Positions 5,448 through 6,655 of a stretch of 6,655 bases of DNA are shown here, piece after piece; within the stretch, counting starts at the first letter, position 1, and each line of letters begins with the position of its first letter. Under the pieces are notes generated by a model. The model saw nothing but the letters and a program-made list of their open reading frames with translations. It was not told where the DNA came from and did no database searches. Source of the DNA: Acidobacteriota bacterium (GTDB lineage Bacteria > Acidobacteriota > UBA890); the NCBI GenBank assembly GCA_030609765.1, contig JAUWTE010000180.1:1-6655 (forward strand). Reading direction: 5' to 3'. A program made the position numbers and the translations under genes.

Positions 5448-6655
5448 ATGGGCATGTCGATCTTCGATCGGAACAGGATCGTCGCGATCGCGCTGGTGCT
5501 CTTTCTCGGAATCCCCGTTGTCGGTCTGTCTGCGTCCAGCAGCGCCGGGGTATCCGCGGAGGACGACGCCATCATCCAGAAGATCCGCGAGGAAGGCTGG
5601 GACAACTCCCAGGTCATGGAGATTCTCCATCACTTCACCGATGTATACGGCCCGCGTCTGACGGGCTCACCGAATCTGGTGAAAGCCCAGAAGTGGGCTG
5701 TGAAGCAGATGGAAGAATGGGGGATGAAGAACGGGGCTCTCGAGGGCTTCGAGTGGGGCAACGTCGGTTGGGTCAACGAGTACTTTACGGGGCATATCCT
5801 GTCGCCCGTGTCCGATCACCTGGTCGGCGAGGTGCTGGCCTGGACGCCGAGCACGCCGGGCACGGTCAGAGCCCAGGTCTTTTTGCTCGAGATCCCCGAA
5901 GATCCCACGGAGGAAACCCTTAACGCATATCTGGAGAGCATCGCAGAGAGTATCGAGGGCAAGATCGTCTTCAACGGCGAATACACGTATGTGCCAGTGG
6001 ACTTCTCCCAGAGGTCGAAGCGTCGAAGCGACGAGGACGCGCGTAACCAGTACGATCCCGACCGTGAGGCGCCGCAGCGTCCTCGCCGCGAGCAGCCCGA
6101 GAGAGATCCCGGCGTTTTGACGTCCAGGGAGGTCGCGCCGATCGTCAGCCAGTTCCTCGTTGAGCACAACGCGGCCGTCAGCGTCCGAGATGCCGCTAGG
6201 GCACATGGTCAGGTACGCGCCTTCTCGAATCGCACCTACGATGTCGAGCAGGCGGTCCCGACGGTTATCCTCCGCAACGAGGATTACGGTCGTATCAGTC
6301 GTCTCGTGACGCACGGTCACGATGTCGAGCTCGAGTTCACCATCGTCAATCGCGTCTACCCCGAGGGGCGCACCGTCTACAACGCGGTTGCCGAGATTCC
6401 GGGAACGGACCTGGCCGACGAGGTCATCATCATCGGTGGTCACCTCGACTCATGGCACGCCTCGACGGGTGCTACCGATAATGGGACCGGTACATCGACG
6501 ATGATGGAGGCGGCCCGCATCCTCATGGCCATCGGTGCCCAGCCACGCCGCACGATCCGTGTTGCCCTCTGGACCGGGGAAGAGCAGGGCCTCCTGGGCT
6601 CGGCTGCCTATGTCGCCGAGCACTACGGCACCTTCGAGGACCCCAAACCGGACTA
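5448..6655 (+). CDS. Secreted M28-family zinc metallopeptidase (partial, C-terminus missing)
   Basis: Zn-dependent amino- or carboxypeptidase exported from the cytoplasm; 402 full codons are visible. Residues 1-37 look like a signal peptide: basic N-terminus (R8, R10), hydrophobic core about 11-28 and a likely cut after V-S-A37. An N-terminal segment, FTDVYGPRLTGSPNLVKAQ (63-81), is typical of M28 enzymes. Residues about 110-300 hold a region that probably corresponds to a protease-associated-type insert, including an Arg/Asp-rich stretch (187-222). The catalytic domain begins near 310. GGHLDSW gives zinc ligand H332 and D334; GATDNGTG gives bridging D344; WTGEEQGLLGS gives general base E378 and zinc ligand E379. 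The later zinc-ligand Asp and His lie past the window edge. Related proteins are roughly 500-560 aa, so about a quarter is missing. GGAGG (5437-5441) lies 6 nt before ATG 5448, which makes this start better than ATG 5454. Substrate unknown; likely nutritional peptide breakdown. Confidence 0.93.
   Translation, partial: MGMSIFDRNRIVAIALVLFLGIPVVGLSASSSAGVSAEDDAIIQKIREEGWDNSQVMEILHHFTDVYGPRLTGSPNLVKAQKWAVKQMEEWGMKNGALEGFEWGNVGWVNEYFTGHILSPVSDHLVGEVLAWTPSTPGTVRAQVFLLEIPEDPTEETLNAYLESIAESIEGKIVFNGEYTYVPVDFSQRSKRRSDEDARNQYDPDREAPQRPRREQPERDPGVLTSREVAPIVSQFLVEHNAAVSVRDAARAHGQVRAFSNRTYDVEQAVPTVILRNEDYGRISRLVTHGHDVELEFTIVNRVYPEGRTVYNAVAEIPGTDLADEVIIIGGHLDSWHASTGATDNGTGTSTMMEAARILMAIGAQPRRTIRVALWTGEEQGLLGSAAYVAEHYGTFEDPKPD

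Overview
The window is GC-rich bacterial chromosome with tightly packed genes, clear Shine-Dalgarno sites and no phage, transposon, CRISPR or RNA gene that I can see. The protein types (a 7TM hybrid histidine kinase, a FIST protein, and a secreted M28 peptidase with a GPRLTGS-type N-terminal region) suggest an environmental Gram-negative. Acidobacteriota or Gemmatimonadota would fit, but this is a guess from family flavour and the sequence does not prove it.

Layout. At the left edge, on the minus strand, is the N-terminal half of a YbgC/4-hydroxybenzoyl-CoA-type thioesterase. An unusually AT-rich divergent intergenic region follows, with a 12-bp perfect palindrome and a 26-bp dyad. Then comes a plus-strand hybrid sensor kinase of 858 aa (7TM, PAS, PAS, HisKA, HATPase, receiver). 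Its start overlaps, as ATGA, the stop of an 11-codon leader ORF that has its own strong ribosome binding site. A 353-bp spacer holds two diverged copies of a bipartite repeat, the second with about 50 bp and a strong hairpin between its two parts. Next is a two-gene operon with a 3-nt gap: an NAD(P)H-dependent FMN reductase-type flavoprotein (209 aa, GTG start) and a stand-alone FIST sensory protein (398 aa). After a 215-bp spacer, a secreted M28-family metallopeptidase begins and runs off the right edge.

How the genes may work together. The kinase has no DNA-binding output of its own, so it must signal through its receiver or a partner encoded elsewhere. FIST proteins are sensory modules. 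One branch (NosP) binds haem, senses nitric oxide and controls a neighbouring hybrid kinase. A hybrid kinase, a flavin reductase and a FIST protein side by side therefore suggest a small-molecule or redox sensing group. This is inference from gene order only: the repeat-filled spacer, and a possible promoter inside it, separate the kinase from the operon. The thioesterase and the peptidase look like unrelated neighbours.
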